A model generated the notes under the pieces. The model ran no database searches and was not told the origin of the DNA. It saw only the letters and a list, made by a program, of their open reading frames with translations. A program made the position numbers and the translations under genes. A stretch of DNA of 7,223 nucleotides. It comes from Bacteroidales bacterium UBA1208. Lineage in GTDB: Bacteria; Bacteroidota; Bacteroidia; Bacteroidales; P3. The number at the start of each line of letters is the position of its first letter. Within the stretch, counting starts at the first letter, position 1. This document shows positions 6,387-7,223 of the stretch, piece after piece. The stretch is from positions 236 to 7,458 of the forward strand of contig DBXQ01000130.1 of assembly GCA_002309955.1 (NCBI GenBank), read 5' to 3'.

Positions 6387-6535
6387 GTATTGATTGGAAT
6401 GACGATCCCAATAGCCCGTAAACGATAGCTACGTAGGAGATTCCACTACAAAATCTTATCTAAAAACCCAATATGTCAAACAACTCTCTGAAACAGAACT
6501 TCCCAACGCCCTACTCCTGACCATTGTTCCGTCTG

Positions 6536-6543
6536 CAAAGATA
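6536..6543 (-). promoter_or_regulatory. Possible minus-strand promoter (-7 element)
   Basis: The minus strand reads TATCTTTG followed by CAG, the same -7 octamer as the capD promoter. The -33 position is only T-rich (TTTTATT on the minus strand). Transcription would run leftwards through 6529-6193 towards the aminotransferase terminator and could serve the 64-codon frame or an untranslated RNA. Confidence 0.35.
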
Positions 6544-6658
6544 AACAATGTTGCTTCTAATAAAACATCTTCTTATCCGTAACACATACGAGTTTCCTCA
6601 TTAATCCCACAGAATCCCATATCATCCTTTTCTGTCCTCACACACACCATCCCATTAA

Positions 6659-6676
6659 CCCAAATCGTTCATCCGG
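6659..6676 (+). repeat. Dispersed repeat, copy D (diverged)
   Basis: Reads CCCAAATCGTTCATCCGG. It matches copies A and B over CCAAATCG-TC, and its upstream flank (ccattaa) resembles the reverse-strand flank of copy A (gcattat). It is the most diverged of the four clear copies. Confidence 0.4.
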
Positions 6677-6698
6677 AGAATAGCAATCCTTTTTTTAT

Positions 6699-6718
6699 CG
6701 AAAAAACATGTTATTTCG
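6699..6718. promoter_or_regulatory. 20-bp near-perfect palindrome
   Basis: The sequence cgaaaaaacatgttatttcg is self-complementary except for one mismatched pair. It has the symmetry of an operator for a dimeric regulator, or could fold as a short hairpin. It follows a T8 run (6690-6697 region) and lies 6 nt from the palindrome at 6725-6743. Function unknown. Confidence 0.4.
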
Positions 6719-6724
6719 TCCCTC

Positions 6725-6743
6725 TCTAATGACCGTCATTAGA
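6725..6743. repeat. 19-bp perfect palindrome, copy E of the repeat
   Basis: tctaatgac-c-gtcattaga is a perfect 9+1+9 inverted repeat. GACCGTCATTAGAAAA resembles copy C over 12 of 14 positions (CCGTCATTAGAAAA against CGGTCGTTAGAAAA). It may be an operator-like site or a symmetrised copy of the repeat. Confidence 0.5.
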
Positions 6744-6792
6744 AAAAGCTGGTATTGCCTTATTTACAAAATATTAAAATTAGGGATGGAAT

Positions 6793-6809
6793 TCTAACGA
6801 CCGATTTGG
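6793..6809 (-). repeat. Dispersed repeat, copy B
   Basis: The minus strand reads CCAAATCGGTCGTTAGA, differing from copy A at three positions (GTTAGA against AATAGG). Its 15 bp at 6792-6806 form the inverted partner of copy C. Confidence 0.55.
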
Positions 6810-6814
6810 AATAA

Positions 6815-7016
6815 ACCATACAAAAACAGCTGGTAACCTACAAGAAGACAGGTATAAACATCCATTCGGGCCATTGGGATCTCTTAAAGTTTGAAATGCA
6901 AGATCCCATGCCTATGTTAAAGAAAAACCTTCTTTTGGGGGCAGTATTACTATGGCTATTCGACAGTTCTTGGGGCTGACGGGAAAGCCGAAAAACCTCT
7001 TATAACAGCATTCTAA
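6815..7016 (+). pseudogene. Possible broken gene fragment with a signal-peptide-like leader
   Basis: A frame is open from 6815 (after a TAA at 6812-6814) to TGA 6977-6979, with in-frame ATGs at 6896, 6908 and 6914. From 6914 it reads MLKKNLLLGAVLLWLFDSSW, with a Lys-Lys N-region and a long hydrophobic core like an export signal, and then stops. Removing one G from the run at 6972-6975 would continue the leader into ADGKAEKPLITAF before a TAA at 7014-7016, giving a SWA signal-peptidase-like site. This may be a remnant of a secreted protein gene, or chance. No family is recognised. Confidence 0.22.
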
Positions 7017-7080
7017 CATATACAAATCAAACAATCATAGAGACAATTTGCAATTTTTATCAGTGCCAAAAGTTAAAAAA

Positions 7081-7111
7081 TTGGAACATTCAAAAACAAT
7101 ACGTACATTTG
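7081..7111 (+). promoter_or_regulatory. Bacteroidetes-type promoter firing out of the window
   Basis: TTG at 7081-7083 (the -33 core) is separated by exactly 20 nt from TACATTTG at 7104-7111, an exact TAnnTTTG -7 element followed by GC-like CA. Transcription should begin near 7118. At least 100 nt of A/T-rich leader without a start codon frame follows before the window ends, so the gene served lies to the right. Confidence 0.6.
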
Positions 7112-7223
7112 CAAATTATTTTTTAATTGTTTGAAAAGTATATAAAATAACGTAAATTTTTATCAATTAAAACAATACAACAAATTAATAGTAAATTTAA
7201 GGTTCATCCGCTAAATGGATAGG

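Larger units (their letters stand above)
6193..7223. other. About 1 kb repeat-rich intergenic region without a confident gene
   Basis: The base composition becomes more A/T-rich than in the coding part and no frame shows a recognisable domain. It contains repeat copies C, D, E and B, an imperfect hairpin (6247-6344), two near-perfect palindromes (6699-6718, 6725-6743) and a 15-bp inverted repeat (6367-6381 with 6792-6806). It also has a smaller inverted repeat (tgggatct 6875-6882 with agatccca 6901-6908), a possible broken leader-peptide gene (6815-7016), and promoter motifs on both strands. I see no tRNA, rRNA or CRISPR structure. Confidence 0.7.

Noticed and set aside
6415..6582. 55-codon + strand open frame without a start codon in the right intergenic region
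   Set aside because: The translation looks protein-like, but there is no ATG, no family match and no promoter, and a frame of this size is expected by chance in 1 kb.

Overview
The window most likely comes from a member of the order Bacteroidales (Bacteroides/Prevotella-like). The 378-residue RmlB carries the long insert typical of that group, there is a small secreted DUF1573 protein, translation starts sit in A/T-rich leaders with almost no Shine-Dalgarno sequence, and several intergenic regions contain the Bacteroidetes -7 promoter motif TAnnTTTG. All five confident genes are on the + strand, and their codons are rich in C-ending triplets.

Layout: 1-72 is possibly the last 23 codons of an unrecognised gene. 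73-289 is intergenic and holds two degenerate copies of a short repeat. rfbB (dTDP-glucose 4,6-dehydratase, 290-1426) and a HAD-family phosphatase (1433-2023) lie 6 nt apart and probably form one transcript. They are followed by a long hairpin (2062-2106), a Bacteroidetes-type promoter (-7 at 2176-2183) and a C-rich, G-poor leader. This leads into a membrane-anchored nucleotide-sugar 4,6-dehydratase of the CapD/PglF/WbpM family (2316-4268). A second promoter (-7 at 4371-4378) serves a secreted DUF1573 protein (4437-4856). A good intrinsic terminator (4871-4905) lies only 21 nt before a class I PLP-dependent aminotransferase (4927-6126), which ends at a strong terminator (6157-6192).

From 6193 to the end, about 1 kb has no confident gene. 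It is not featureless. It holds four or more degenerate copies of a short repeat (core AATCGGTCrTTAG) that also occurs at the left end of the window, a 15-bp inverted repeat about 410 bp apart, two adjacent near-perfect palindromes, an imperfect hairpin, a minus-strand promoter motif before a 64-codon frame, a broken signal-peptide-like reading frame, and a good + strand promoter (7081-7111) firing out of the window.

How the genes fit together: rfbB and capD both make 4-keto-6-deoxy nucleotide sugars, from dTDP-glucose and probably UDP-GlcNAc. These are precursors for surface polysaccharide or protein glycosylation. No glycosyltransferase, flippase or polymerase is visible, so this looks like scattered precursor genes and not a complete capsule cluster. 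The aminotransferase is of the amino-acid type (fold I, AspC-like), not the DegT/DnrJ type that aminates sugars, so it probably does not act on the CapD product. The most notable coding-level feature is a G9 tract inside capD, a possible slipped-strand switch. I saw no clear new multi-gene system. The repeat-rich right-hand intergenic region is the best place to look for something undescribed.
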